Shown: positions 7,649 through 20,144 of the stretch, in pieces | Layout of the letters: every line of letters begins with the position of its first letter | How positions within the stretch are numbered: position 1 is the first letter of the stretch | NCBI RefSeq assembly: GCF_003633755.1 | Contig: NZ_RBIL01000001.1 | Coordinates: 2,775,426 to 2,839,425, forward strand | Direction: 5' to 3' | From: Solirubrobacter pauli | Lineage (GTDB): Bacteria > Actinomycetota > Thermoleophilia > Solirubrobacterales > Solirubrobacteraceae | Length of the DNA: 64,000 nucleotides | The notes under the pieces: generated by a model | Databases searched by the model: none | What the model was told of the DNA's origin: nothing | The model's input: the letters and a program-made list of their open reading frames with translations, nothing else | Translations under genes and position numbers: made by a program

Positions 7649-8914
7649 GTGATGTCCAAGATGCTTCCCGCCGTGGCCGTGACCCTGGTCGCCGCCGCGG
7701 CCGCGGCGCCCGCGGCTGACGCGTGGACGCCGCCCGCCACGCTCTCCGGCGCCGACGAGGCCAACGTGGTCGCCACCGGCGCGTTCGACGGCTCCGTCCT
7801 CACCGGCTGGCTCAAGCCGGCCGCGTCGCTCTCGAAGGGGCTCGGCGCGCCCGAGCCGATCACCACCGCCGACCCGTACGAGCGGGTGTGGGACTTCGGC
7901 GCGGACGCGTCCGGCGGCGTGGTCGCGCTGACCGTCCGCCGGCACAAGCCGGTGCAGCGCATCCGCGCTCGGATCGTGCTCGCCGACGGCACGCGCGTGA
8001 GGGCGTACACGATCTCCGACGGCAGCCACTCGGCCACGCAGCCGCGGCTCGCGGTCGCCGCCGACGGCACCGCGGTCGCCGCGTGGCAGTGGCACGACCC
8101 TGCGGGGTGGCGCGTGCAGGCCGCGATCCGGCGGCCCGGCCAGACCCGCTTCGACCGGCCGCAGACGGTGTCGCCGCCGACGGCGGGCAAGCTGCGGCCG
8201 ACGTTCCAGCTCGCAGCGGGCGACGGTGGCCGCGCCGCGCTCACGTGGCAGGTCCAGTCCGGCCCGGACGCGGCGCTGCACGCGATCACCGCGGCCGACG
8301 GCACGTTCGGCGCCGACCAGGTGCTGCCCGACGGCGGCAACTGGTCCGACGTCGCGCTCGCCGTCGGCGCGGACGGCGCCGTGCAAGTCGCCTACCTGGC
8401 CCAACCGGCCGCCACGACCAGCCTGCGCGTGGCGAGCGGGGCCGTCGGCGCGGCGCTCGGCCCGACCACCGTCCTCTCGACCGGCGGCAAGGGCACGTCG
8501 AGCGGGTCGCAGGTCGCCGCCGCGTTCTCGGCCGACGGCACCGCGACCGTCGCGTGGGCCAAGCCGGGCTCCCGCTACGAGGAAGGCGGCACGCTCGAGG
8601 CCTTCACCCGCGCGCCGGGCGCGCCGTTCGGCGCCGCGCAGGCGCTCGCCGAGCACGCCGAAGGGCTCTCGCTGGCGGGAGGCCCCGGCAACGCCGCGGC
8701 GCTCGCCTGGGCGACGCAGGGCGCCAAGTGGTCCGTCCACGCGTCGCTCCGGCCCGCCGGTGGCGCGTTCGGCCCCGACACCACGCTCTCGGACCCGGCG
8801 CACAACGCGCTCTGGCCGAGCATCGCGCTGACGCCGACCGGCAAGGCGATCGCCGCCTGGGTGACCAACGACAGCGGCGGCGGCTCCGGGCAGCCGACGG
8901 CCGCGACGGGCTAG
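7649..8914 (+). CDS. Secreted Ala-rich repeat protein, possible beta-propeller
   Basis: A 421-residue exported protein. A signal peptide is evident (MLPAVAVTLVAAAAAAPAADA, cleavage near residues 25-27). The mature part repeats a strand motif of the form (A/V)AxxW about every 60-80 residues (AVAAWQW, AALTWQ, ATVAWAKPG, AALAWATQG, AIAAWVTND), each after an ADG or GDGG turn, which suggests a propeller-like fold. No catalytic motif is seen. GTG 7649 or ATG 7652 are equivalent starts. The TAG stop shares CTAG (8911-8914) with the convergent SDR gene. Function unknown. It is divergent from the TIR operon across 288 bp. Confidence 0.75.
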   Translation: MMSKMLPAVAVTLVAAAAAAPAADAWTPPATLSGADEANVVATGAFDGSVLTGWLKPAASLSKGLGAPEPITTADPYERVWDFGADASGGVVALTVRRHKPVQRIRARIVLADGTRVRAYTISDGSHSATQPRLAVAADGTAVAAWQWHDPAGWRVQAAIRRPGQTRFDRPQTVSPPTAGKLRPTFQLAAGDGGRAALTWQVQSGPDAALHAITAADGTFGADQVLPDGGNWSDVALAVGADGAVQVAYLAQPAATTSLRVASGAVGAALGPTTVLSTGGKGTSSGSQVAAAFSADGTATVAWAKPGSRYEEGGTLEAFTRAPGAPFGAAQALAEHAEGLSLAGGPGNAAALAWATQGAKWSVHASLRPAGGAFGPDTTLSDPAHNALWPSIALTPTGKAIAAWVTNDSGGGSGQPTAATG

Positions 8915-9843
8915 CCGGTCCGTCCCAGCAGCTCGAGCGAGACGGCCCACAGCCGCTGCGCGTTCGCCGGGTCGAGCGCGTACGCGGCGACGCCGTGCCC
9001 CGCCGCGTAGTCGTCGGTCACCGGGGCCTCGTTCCCGTGCTCGAAGTAGTGCCCGCCGTGGCCTTCGAGCGCCGGCCAGGTGGCCAGCAGCACGGACGTC
9101 GCGGCGCCCTGCTCGAGCGTCTTGTAGCGGTAGCGGCCGGAGGTGCGCAGCTGCTCGAGCACGTCGGGGTCCATGTGGCGGGACAGGTTCGAGTCGAGGA
9201 TCGCGCCCGGGTGCAGGGCGTTGGCCGTGATGCCGTCGGCGGCCCAGCGCCGGTGGGCCTCGACGGCGAACAGGACGTTCGCGGTCTTCGACTGCCCGTA
9301 CGCGACCATCGGGTCGTAGGCGCGGCGGTGGAAGTGCAGGTCGTCGAAATCGACGCCGGCGCGGAGGTTCGCGATCGAGCTGACCGCGACGACCCGCGCG
9401 GCGCCGGCCGACGCCAGCGCGTCGTGCAGCCCGAGCGCGAGCGCGAAGTGCCCCATGTGGTTGGTCGCGAACTGCCGCTCCCAGCCCTCGGCCGAGCGCT
9501 GGAGCTCGGGCAGCGCCATCACGCCGGCGTTGTTGACGAGGATGTCCAGCGGACCGGCCCATGCGTCCACGAAGGCGCCGACCGACGCCTGGTCGGCCAG
9601 GTCGAGCGCGCCGACGCGCACGTCGCCCCCGATGTCGCGCGCCACCCGCTCGCCGGCGGTGACGTTGCGGACGGCGAGCGTGACCTCCGCGCCGGCGCCC
9701 GCGAGCGCCCGGGCGGTCTCCACGCCGATCCCGGACGAGCCGCCCGTGACGATCGCGCGCTTGCCGGTCAGGTCGATGCCCGCGATCACGTCGGCCGCGG
9801 TCGAGTCGAAGCCGAACGGCGTGGTGATGAGGGACTCAGGCAT
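8911..9843 (-). CDS. Short-chain dehydrogenase/reductase
   Basis: A 310-residue classical SDR. The Rossmann motif TGGSSGIG is at about 33-40, the structural NNAG is present (VNNAGVM), and the catalytic Ser (VAVSSIAN) and YxxxK (YGQSK) residues are in place. It resembles the WW-domain-oxidoreductase/retinol-dehydrogenase-like SDRs common in actinobacteria. The substrate is unknown. It is transcribed divergently from a TetR regulator, with paired palindromes in the 55-60 bp between them, so it is probably the repressed target. Confidence 0.88.
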   Translation of the reverse strand: MPESLITTPFGFDSTAADVIAGIDLTGKRAIVTGGSSGIGVETARALAGAGAEVTLAVRNVTAGERVARDIGGDVRVGALDLADQASVGAFVDAWAGPLDILVNNAGVMALPELQRSAEGWERQFATNHMGHFALALGLHDALASAGAARVVAVSSIANLRAGVDFDDLHFHRRAYDPMVAYGQSKTANVLFAVEAHRRWAADGITANALHPGAILDSNLSRHMDPDVLEQLRTSGRYRYKTLEQGAATSVLLATWPALEGHGGHYFEHGNEAPVTDDYAAGHGVAAYALDPANAQRLWAVSLELLGRTG

Positions 9844-9858
9844 GGCGATCTCCTAAAG

Positions 9859-9920
9859 TGGAATCGAATTCCAGTTGTGACGAGACCGTAGCAGATAAGT
9901 GGAAATGGATTCCGATTCCA
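9859..9920. promoter_or_regulatory. Paired TetR operator candidates
   Basis: TGGAATCGAATTCCA at 9859-9873 and, on the other strand, TGGAATCGGAATCCA at 9906-9920 are two near-identical palindromes with TGGAAT/ATTCCA-type arms in the SDR-TetR divergent gap. The second overlaps the ATG of the TetR gene at 9905. This is typical of a TetR repressor controlling itself and its divergent neighbour. Binding is inferred from symmetry and repetition. Confidence 0.65.
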
Positions 9921-10458
9921 ATAGTGGCCGCCGGGCGGACGCGCGCCGCAACCGCGAACGGCTGATCGCCACCGCGCGCGAGCTGTTCGCGGAGCACGGC
10001 ACCGGCGTGGCGCTGGCGGACGTCGCCCGGGCCGCGGGGGTCGGGGTCGGGACGGCGTACCGGCACTTCCCCACGGTCCAGGAGCTGGTCGAGGCCACCT
10101 ACCGCGACGAGGTCGACCGGCTGGCGGACGCGGCGGAGACGCTGCTGCGCGAGCGTCCGCCCGGGGAGGCGCTGGCCGCCTGGCTGCACGCCTGCATCGA
10201 CCTGCTCGAGACCGAGCGGGGGCTCTCGGATGCGCTGCAGGCGGTCGTCCTCACCGATCACGACGTCCACGCCGACTCGCGCGCCGTGGTCATGAGCGGC
10301 CTCGCCCGGCTGCTCGCGGCGGCGCAGGAGGCCGGCGCCGCGCGCACCGACGTGGACGCCACGGACGTCGCGGCGCTGCTCGGCGGCGTCTTCCTGGTCA
10401 GCGACCGCGGACGCGCACACCGTCTCCTGGACGTCCTGATCGACGGCGTGCGGCGCGG

Positions 10459-10462
<4 letters not shown>
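9905..10462 (+). CDS. TetR-family transcriptional regulator
   Basis: A 185-residue repressor. The N-terminal helix-turn-helix is clear ([51 protein letters not shown]), followed by a helical ligand-binding domain. An in-frame GTG at 9899 would add two residues. Neither start has a good ribosome-binding site, so the mRNA may be nearly leaderless. It is divergent from the SDR gene with palindromic operators between and over its start. Its TAG stop shares CTAG (10459-10462) with the convergent carboxylase gene. Confidence 0.88.
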
Positions 10463-12026
<1,564 letters not shown>

Positions 12027-12027
<1 letters not shown>

Positions 12028-14528
12028 TACCGGCGGACTCTAACGACCAGCTTCCAGGTCTCCTTGCCCGCGTCCTTCACGGTGACGCGATAGCCCTTCT
12101 TCGTCTTCTTCCCGACCTTGACGGAGCGGATCTTCGCGCCGTCGCGGCCGGGCTTGGCCGTGGCCCGCAGCTTGCCGTTGCCGCGGCGCTTGAGCGTGAC
12201 CGTCGGCGCGCAGCCGATGATCTTCGGCTTGGCCGTGAGGTTCGCCACCGCGCCGTTGTGACCGGTCAGCTTGCCGATCACGACCTCGCGCGCGCCGCGG
12301 CAGGCGTCCTTCTTGAGCCGCAGCGGCGAGCTCGTCCCGCCCGTGAACGTCAGCTCGAACTTCTCCAGCGGCACGTCCGGGATGCCGGAGAACGAGTTCG
12401 CGATCCGGCCCTTGGCGCCGTTGGGCGGGGTGACCTTGCCGAACAGCGGCAGCGTCACGGCGCCGCTGAGCCGCAGCGCGAGGCCCGGGATGTCCCCGGC
12501 GTTCGGCGAGGCGAGCGTCACGGGGCTCGTCAGCGCGGAGTCCAGAAGCGGCGTCGTCGCGACCGCGGTGCCGATCTGCGAGGTCTTCGCGCAGCTGCCC
12601 GCCTGGAACTGGGCGGGCGCGCACGCCTTGCTCAGCTTCTTGAGGTCCAGGCCGAGCGTCGGCGGCAGCGACACGTCGGCGACCGCGGTCGAGGACTGGC
12701 CCTCCGGCACGGTGATGATCGCCTTCAGCGGCGGGAACGAGCCTGCGCCGGTCTTCCCGCGCGCGCCGAGCGTCGCCTCGAGCCTGGGCGAGAACTTCAG
12801 CCCCGCGCAGTCGGTCGCGTGGTAGGGCGCCGCGACCTTCGCGACCGTGCCGCCGACGCCCTCGAGCGTCGCGTTCACGGCCTGCTCGGCGCACGAGGAC
12901 GCGTTCAGGATGAAGCCGGGCCGGTCGAGCGTGAGCGCGAACGAGCGGATCGAGACCGGCACGCCGCCGATCAGCCGCGGTAGCGGCGACGTCGTCACGG
13001 TGAGCCCGCCGTCCGGCCGGAACTTGATCGACGCGTTCACGGTCACCGTGCCGAGGTCGACGGGGCCGACCTTGCCGGGGATGACCATCTGGAAGCCGGC
13101 GAGGCCGCCGTCCTGGGGGCCCGTGAGGAACACGGTCCCGGAGAGCGAGACCGGCGCGTCGCCCGCGCCCGCCGTCGCCGACACGGTGCCGACCGGCGTG
13201 CCCGGCGCGAGGCCCTTGAGCGAGCCCGCGAGGCCCGGCGGCAGGTCGGCGGTGACGCGCGAGAGGTCCTCGGCGCCGTCGGGCCGCGTGATCTCCATCA
13301 CGACCGAGCCCGCCGGGCGGCCGGCGGCCGTGCTCGCGGCGGACACCTTCAGACCGGGCGCGAACGCCGGCAGCGCGCAGCCGCCGTCGATCGTGAAGCT
13401 CGCGGTGGCCTGCTTCGGCGCGGTGCCGCTCCACGGCGTGAGCGTGGCCGCGAGGTCCTTCTGACCGCACGTGCTCGGGTTGTTGAGCACGGCCTTCGCG
13501 CCGCCCTGGAACGAGAGCGCGAACGCCGTGAACGGCACCTGCGGCAGGTTGTCGAAGACGGTCGTGATCTGGCCGTCGTCAGGGTTGAGCTTGACGTCAC
13601 CGGCGAGCTTGACCTGCACGCCCGGCCCTTCGACGACGACGTAGAGCCGGAACCCGTCGCCGAAGTAGACCTTGCCGCCGAGCACGCCGAGCAGCGGCGT
13701 GTCGAAGCTCACCGTGCCGACCTGCGCGCCGGCCGGACAGCCGCCCGCGCTCGCGAACTGCGCGTCCGAGCAGCCCACGAGCCCGTTGGCGACGCCCGGC
13801 GAGAGCGTCGTGCCCACCGGCAGCACGATCTCCGCGCGCCGGACGTGCGAGTTGCCCGGAGGCAGCTCGAGCGTGACCGTCGCCCCGCTCGGCACGCCGC
13901 GCTGCCGGGTCTCGAGGCTCGCCGCGACGGCGGGTGCGAACGGCACGGTGTCGCAGCGGTCGGTCGTGAACGCGGCGGACTCACCGTTGAGCGTGACCGT
14001 GTGCTGGCCGCACGACGTCGGCAGCGTCATGAACGTCTCGTCAAGCGTCAGATCCAGCCCGTCGAGGCCGAACGGGCCGGGATCGAGCGACGTGATCGTC
14101 GAGTCCAGGCCGCCGTCCGGACGCAGCGAGATCGAGGCCTCGTTGCGCACGATCGGGAATCCGATGAACTCGATCGCGATGCCCAGCCGCGCCGGCTCGC
14201 CGGGCTCGGGGACGAGGTTGTAGACCGAGCCCGAGACCGGGAGCGGCAGGCTGGTGTCGGCGCTCGCCGTGCCCACGCGCGAGCTGCCCGGGCAGATGCC
14301 GTTGCGGAACGTCGTCACCGCGCACTTGGTCACGCCGGCGGCGTTCGGGTTCCCGACCAGCCCGGGCGGAAGGCTGAGCTTCACGCTCGCGGGCACCGTC
14401 GTGAACCGGGCTTGGATCGTGACGTCCGCGGGCCTCCCCGCCTGCGACGTCGAGGTGGACACGGTGAGCGCCGCGTGAGCGGGCGAAGCGACGGCGAAGA
14501 ACAGCAGGACGGTGAGCAGGCGTTTCAC
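12027..14528 (-). CDS. Large secreted repeat protein of unknown function
   Basis: An 833-residue exported protein with a signal peptide ([19 protein letters not shown]). The mature part carries at least three copies of a Cys-containing unit of the form C..xQF..G.C....QIGTA..TTPL (around [22 protein letters not shown] and [12 protein letters not shown]), each paired with an LPPGL or VLPVGTTL strand. A basic, Lys-rich C-terminal tail ends it. It may be a cell-surface adhesin or wall-associated protein. No enzyme motif is seen. The GTG start at 14528 lies inside a 20-bp palindrome. Its stop overlaps the pccB ATG, an odd partner for a metabolic gene. Confidence 0.75.
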
Positions 14529-14539
14529 GCGTGAAACGC
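14520..14539. promoter_or_regulatory. 20-bp perfect palindrome over a start codon
   Basis: Perfect inverted repeat with arms GCGTTTCACG / CGTGAAACGC, covering the GTG start (14528) of the secreted-protein gene. The arms contain GTTTCAC/GTGAAAC as in the ParB site parS, but here two extra bases (GC) separate them. It is more likely an operator for a local repressor than a functional parS. Confidence 0.6.
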
Positions 14540-14546
14540 TAAGTGA

Positions 14547-14566
14547 CGGCGCGTCAAGACGCGCCG
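14547..14566 (-). terminator. GC-rich hairpin after the mutase gene
   Basis: CGGCGCGTC-AA-GACGCGCCG, a perfect inverted repeat five bases beyond the stop codon of the mutase gene on the minus strand. It could terminate or attenuate mutase transcription before the secreted-protein gene. No U-tract follows, as is usual in such GC-rich genomes. Confidence 0.5.
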
Positions 14567-14571
14567 GTTCA

Positions 14572-16185
<1,614 letters not shown>

Positions 16186-16211
16186 GAGGGGGCAGGTTAC
16201 GCTCCGCACCC

Positions 16212-17483
16212 ATGAGCTTGCGTGACCTCCCACCGGTCGATGCGCTGGCGGCGCAGGTGATCGCGCCGCGCGCGGTCGCGGTCGCCGCCGCGCGGGCGGT
16301 GCTCGCCGAGCGCCGCGCCGAGCTGCTGGCGGGCGCGTCCGACGCGGCCGACCTGCCGGCGCGGGCGCGCGCCTGGGCGGAGGCGTCCGGACGGCCGTCG
16401 CTGCGGCGGGTGCTGAACGCGACCGGCGTCATCGTCCATACGAACCTGGGCCGCGCCCCGCTGGCGGCCGCCGCGCGGGACGCGGTGCTGGCCGTGGCCG
16501 AGGGCTACTCGAACCTCGAATGGGCGGACGGCGAGCGCGGCTCGCGCCACGTGCACGTGGAGCCGCTGCTGCGGGAGCTGACCGGCGCGCAGGCGGGGTT
16601 CGCGGTCAACAACGGCGCGGGCGCCGCGCTGCTCGCCGCGGCGGCCTTGGCCGGGCCCGGCAAGGAGATCGTCGTCTCCCGCGGGCAGCTCGTGGAGATC
16701 GGCGGCGGGTTCCGGGTCCCCGACGTGATCGCGCAGGCGGGCGCGCGGCTCGTCGAGGTGGGCACCACCAACCGCACCCGGCTCGGCGACTACGCGGCCG
16801 CGCTCGGCCCGGACACGGGCGCGGTGCTGCGCGTGCATCGCTCGAACTTCGTCCAGCTGGGCTTCGTCGAGGACGTGGGCATCGAGTCGCTGTGCGAGCT
16901 CGGCGTGCCCGTGATCGACGACGTCGGCTCCGGCGCGCTGGACCCGATCCACGACGAGCCCAGCGTGCGGCGCAGCGTCGCGGCCGGGGCGGCGCTGGTC
17001 GTCTTCTCGGGGGACAAGCTGCTCGGCGGGCCGCAAGCGGGCCTGCTCGTGGGGCGCGAGGCGGCGGTCGAGGCGGCACGCCGCCATCCCCTCGCACGGG
17101 CGCTGCGGATCGACAAGCTGTCGCTGGCCGCGCTCGAGGCGACGCTGCGGCTGCACCGCGACGCGCCCGAGCAGGTCCCGGTGCCGGCGATGCTCCACGC
17201 GACCGACCTGCGGGCGCGGGCAGAGCGGCTCGCCGCGGCCGTCCCGGGCGCGACCGTGATCGAGTCCGTCGCACGGGTCGGCGGTGGGGCGCTGCCGCTC
17301 GTCGAGCTGCCCGGACCGGTCGCCGTGCTGCCGGACGACTCGCTGGTCCAGCCGCTGCGGCGCGCGGATCCGCCGCTCGTCGGCCGGGTCGAGGACGGCC
17401 GCCTCCTGCTCGACCCGCGCACGCTCACCGACGAGGAGACCGACCTCGCCGTGGCGCTCCTTGAAGGTGCCGGGCACCTCTAG
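16212..17483 (+). CDS. selA: L-seryl-tRNA(Sec) selenium transferase
   Basis: A 423-residue PLP enzyme that converts seryl-tRNA(Sec) to selenocysteyl-tRNA(Sec) using selenophosphate. Seen: the N-terminal SelA domain ([16 protein letters not shown]), [16 protein letters not shown], the [13 protein letters not shown] segment, [10 protein letters not shown], and the PLP-lysine region [19 protein letters not shown]. Length is close to the usual 450-460. It is on the plus strand with selB 2.7 kb downstream, but ilvB and a methyltransferase lie between them on the minus strand. It ends at a strong bidirectional hairpin. Confidence 0.93.
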   Translation: MSLRDLPPVDALAAQVIAPRAVAVAAARAVLAERRAELLAGASDAADLPARARAWAEASGRPSLRRVLNATGVIVHTNLGRAPLAAAARDAVLAVAEGYSNLEWADGERGSRHVHVEPLLRELTGAQAGFAVNNGAGAALLAAAALAGPGKEIVVSRGQLVEIGGGFRVPDVIAQAGARLVEVGTTNRTRLGDYAAALGPDTGAVLRVHRSNFVQLGFVEDVGIESLCELGVPVIDDVGSGALDPIHDEPSVRRSVAAGAALVVFSGDKLLGGPQAGLLVGREAAVEAARRHPLARALRIDKLSLAALEATLRLHRDAPEQVPVPAMLHATDLRARAERLAAAVPGATVIESVARVGGGALPLVELPGPVAVLPDDSLVQPLRRADPPLVGRVEDGRLLLDPRTLTDEETDLAVALLEGAGHL

Positions 17484-17492
17484 GTTCGCGCG

Positions 17493-17525
17493 GGGGCGCC
17501 GGCGGTGGTCAGGCGCCGGCGCCCC
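17493..17525. terminator. Bidirectional terminator between selA and ilvB
   Basis: A 12-bp perfect stem GGGGCGCCGGCG / CGCCGGCGCCCC with a 9-nt loop, filling the 51-bp gap between the convergent selA and ilvB genes. It can serve both directions. No U-tract is present. Confidence 0.75.
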
Positions 17526-17534
17526 GCGCCGGTG

Positions 17535-19202
17535 TCAGCCGATCATCTCCCGGGCGGCGCCGCCGGGCTTGAACATCGGGAGGCAGTTCGCCTCGGGCGC
17601 GATCCGGACGTGCAGCATCGCCGGGCCGTCCTCGGCGAGGGTCTCGGCGAGCGCGTCGGCCACCTCGTCGCCGTCGCCGATCGAGCGCACGGACACGCCG
17701 AAGGCGCGGGCGAGCAGCGCCCAGTCCGGGCTCGCGCCCAGGTTCACCGCGCTGCGGCGGCCTTCCCAGAACATGTCCTGCTGCTGGCGGACCATGCCCA
17801 GGCACGCGTTGTCGAGCAGCACGACCTTGACCGGCAGCTGCTCCTCGACGGCGGTCGCGAGCTCCTGCACGTTCATCAGGAACGAGCCCTCGCCGGACAC
17901 GCAGACGACGGGCCGGCCCGGGAACGCGGCCTGGGCGCCGAGCGCGGCCGGGAGGCCGAAGCCCATCGTGCCGAGGCCGCCGCTCGTGATCCATTGGCGC
18001 GGCTGGTTGAACTTCAGCCGGTTCGCCGCCCACATCTGGTGCTGGCCGACGTCCGTGGTGACGATCGCGTCACCGAGGACCGCGCTCAGCTCGTCCAGCG
18101 CCGTCTCGGGGTCCACGCAGCCGGGCTCCGGGTCGGTCGCCGCCGTGCGGTCGGACTGCCAGCCGCGGATCCGCGACCACCAGGCGGCGAGCCGGCCCGG
18201 GTGGGCTCCGAGCTTCTCGTAGGCGTCGATCAGCGCCTCGAGCGCGAGCTTCGCGTCGCCGACCATCGGGATGTGCGCGGCCCGGATCTTGTCGATCTCC
18301 GTCGGGTCGATGTCGATGTGGACGATCTTCGCGTGGGGCGCGAACTCGTCGAGCGCGCCGGTCACGCGGTCGTCGAAGCGGGCGCCGATGGCGATGATCA
18401 GGTCCGCCTCGTCCATCGCCCAGTTCGCCGTGCGCGTGCCGTGCATGCCGAGCATCCCGAGCCACGCCGGGTCGTCGGCGGGGAACGCGCCGAGCGCCAT
18501 CAGCGTGGTCGTGACCGGCGCGGCGGTGAGCTTGGCGAACGTCCACAGCGCGTCGGCCGCTCCCGCCTGGACGACGCCGCCGCCCGCGTAGAGCACGGGT
18601 CGCCGGGCGGCCGCGAGCGCCTCGGCCGCGAGCCGCACCTGGCGCCCGTTGGGGCGCGGATGCGGGTGGTAGCCGGGCAGCTGCGGCGTGCCGGACTCCT
18701 CCCGCGCGGGCGCGCTCGCGATGTCGGTGGGCAGGTCGATCAGCACCGGGCCGGGGCGGCCGCTGGTGGCGATGTGGAGCGCGTCCTTGACCGCCTGGGC
18801 GATGTCGTCGGCGCGCTCGATCGCGATCGAGTGCTTGACGATCGGCTGGGTGATGCCGATCACGTCCGCCTCCTGGAAGGCGTTCGTGCCGCGCAGCGTG
18901 GTCTTCACCTGGCCCGTGATGAACAGCGTCGGCGTGCTGTCCATCTGGGCGTCGGCGATGGCGGTGACGAGGTTCGTCGCGCCGGGGCCGGACGTGCCGA
19001 TGGCGACGCCGGGCTTCCCGCTCGCGCGGGCGTAGCCCTCGGCGGCGTGGCCCGCGGCCTGCTCATGCCGCATCAGGACGTGGCGGATGGGGCTGTCGTA
19101 GAGGGCGTCGTACACCGGCAGCGCGGCGCCGCCGGGCACGCCGAAGATGGTGTCGACCCCCGCGCGCTCGAGCGCGCGCGTCAGGGCGTCGGCGCCGCGC
19201 AT
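17535..19202 (-). CDS. ilvB: Acetolactate synthase large subunit
   Basis: A 555-residue thiamine-diphosphate enzyme that makes acetolactate or acetohydroxybutyrate for branched-chain amino acids. Visible are the catalytic Glu in [18 protein letters not shown], the central FAD-binding-type domain, and the ThDP motif starting at [16 protein letters not shown] with downstream [12 protein letters not shown]. It is some 40 residues shorter at the N-terminus than many homologues but has the complete fold. The ATG at 19202 has no Shine-Dalgarno sequence. A leader ORF with a good one starts 56 bp upstream and ends inside ilvB. The regulatory subunit gene ilvN is not in the window. Confidence 0.93.
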   Translation of the reverse strand: MRGADALTRALERAGVDTIFGVPGGAALPVYDALYDSPIRHVLMRHEQAAGHAAEGYARASGKPGVAIGTSGPGATNLVTAIADAQMDSTPTLFITGQVKTTLRGTNAFQEADVIGITQPIVKHSIAIERADDIAQAVKDALHIATSGRPGPVLIDLPTDIASAPAREESGTPQLPGYHPHPRPNGRQVRLAAEALAAARRPVLYAGGGVVQAGAADALWTFAKLTAAPVTTTLMALGAFPADDPAWLGMLGMHGTRTANWAMDEADLIIAIGARFDDRVTGALDEFAPHAKIVHIDIDPTEIDKIRAAHIPMVGDAKLALEALIDAYEKLGAHPGRLAAWWSRIRGWQSDRTAATDPEPGCVDPETALDELSAVLGDAIVTTDVGQHQMWAANRLKFNQPRQWITSGGLGTMGFGLPAALGAQAAFPGRPVVCVSGEGSFLMNVQELATAVEEQLPVKVVLLDNACLGMVRQQQDMFWEGRRSAVNLGASPDWALLARAFGVSVRSIGDGDEVADALAETLAEDGPAMLHVRIAPEANCLPMFKPGGAAREMIG

Positions 19203-19258
19203 CTGGGTGCGGGATGAACGAGGGTGGTCAGGTCGAGGCTGAGTACGACGAGAAGCAT
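19181..19258 (-). CDS. ilvB leader peptide, rich in Leu and Val codons
   Basis: A 25-codon ORF starting ATG at 19258 behind a good ribosome-binding site (AGGAG, seven to eight bases upstream). Nine of its first 14 residues are Leu or Val ([14 protein letters not shown]), the signature of a ribosome-stalling leader for branched-chain amino-acid genes. Its TGA (19183-19181) lies 20 bases inside ilvB in another frame, so there is no room for a classical terminator hairpin between leader and ilvB. Control is therefore probably translational, through coupling or unmasking of the SD-less ilvB start. Confidence 0.75.
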   Translation of the reverse strand: MLLVVLSLDLTTLVHPAPRCAAPTP

Positions 19259-19377
19259 GTGGAACTCCTGTGAGGAGAGAGGAAGAGGACGACGGCGGGA
19301 GCGCGCGTGCGTCAGAGAACGGCGACGCGCGCGGCGGTAAGCCCGAGTACTCGTACTCGTAAAGCGCGCGTGGTCAT
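19259..19377 (-). promoter_or_regulatory. ilvB promoter and 5' leader region
   Basis: The 119 bp between the methyltransferase stop and the ilvB leader ORF must hold the ilvB promoter. It contains a palindrome CGAGTACTCG near 19343-19352 with an overlapping repeat of gtactc, and GC-rich stretches (GCGCGCGTGCG, GACGCGCGCGG) able to pair in the mRNA. I cannot place the -35/-10 with confidence. Confidence 0.4.
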
Positions 19378-20127
19378 CTACTTCAAGGATGCCACACGGG
19401 CGCGGGCTTTACGAGCCGCCTTGCGCGCCGTGTTGGTGATCAGCGCAGAGAGCGGCTGCGAGGTCGTGACCGTGTAGGTGCGCGGCGCGTCCGGGTTCTT
19501 GCGCGCCCAGCCCCACCACTCGTCCTGGCGCCTGAGCTCGGTGAAGCTCGGGTGCTGGGCGACGATCAGGTCGAAGACGGCGCGCAGGTGCGGCTGCGTG
19601 CGCTCGGGCTCGGACAGCTCGCGGTGGACGATGCCGTCGGTCGCCTCGCGATGCGGGTCCTGCGCGTACGTCCACTCGAGGTCGTCCATCAGCAGCCAGC
19701 CGCCGGGGCGCAGGAGCTTCTCGACCAGGACCACCGCCAGGCCGTCGATCGTCCAGTTCTTCGCGCCGTCGAGGTAGACGAAGTCGTACTGCGGCGTGAC
19801 GTTGCCGTGCGCGTCGGTGTGGGCCTCGATCTGCGTCTTCAGCCACCACGTGTACGAGGAGTACGCGCGCACGACGTCCAGCGTGACGCCCGCCCGGCGC
19901 GCGGTCTCCTCCGGGCTCGGGTCGTAGTGCGCGCCCTGGAAGTCGACCGTGGTGACGTTCGCGCCGGCGGCGGCCATGTACGCGGCGCCGACCCCGTGCG
20001 CGGTGCCGAGCTCGAGCACGTCGCGCGCGCCGCTCTGCCGCACGTGGTCGTAGACCAGCCGGCCCTGGGCGGGCGACATGAACGGAATGCCCGCGATCGC
20101 GCGCGCCACCTCGTCGAAGTCCGGCAT
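19378..20127 (-). CDS. Class I SAM-dependent methyltransferase
   Basis: A 249-residue Rossmann methyltransferase. SAM motif I is VLELGTAHGVGAAYMAAAG, followed by VTTVDFQGAH (motif II), YDFVYLDGAKNW and LLRPGGWLLMDDLEW. The layout is that of the Methyltransf_24/TylF-like group. A basic C-terminal tail (ARKAARKARARV) follows. The substrate is unknown. The ATG at 20127 is 17 bp from the divergent selB start, so the two promoters must overlap or lie inside the opposing genes. Proximity to selB does not by itself imply a selenium role. Confidence 0.8.
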   Translation of the reverse strand: MPDFDEVARAIAGIPFMSPAQGRLVYDHVRQSGARDVLELGTAHGVGAAYMAAAGANVTTVDFQGAHYDPSPEETARRAGVTLDVVRAYSSYTWWLKTQIEAHTDAHGNVTPQYDFVYLDGAKNWTIDGLAVVLVEKLLRPGGWLLMDDLEWTYAQDPHREATDGIVHRELSEPERTQPHLRAVFDLIVAQHPSFTELRRQDEWWGWARKNPDAPRTYTVTTSQPLSALITNTARKAARKARARVASLK

Positions 20128-20144
20128 GTCAGGCTCATTCCAGC

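Noticed and set aside
7723-9891. Long plus-strand open frame (722 codons) across the secreted-protein and SDR genes
   Set aside because: It is the Arg-rich +1 shadow of the secreted-protein gene and the antisense of the SDR gene, with no recognisable domain.
14520-14539. parS chromosome-partition site
   Set aside because: Two extra bases between the half-sites and a position over a start codon. A canonical site was not found.
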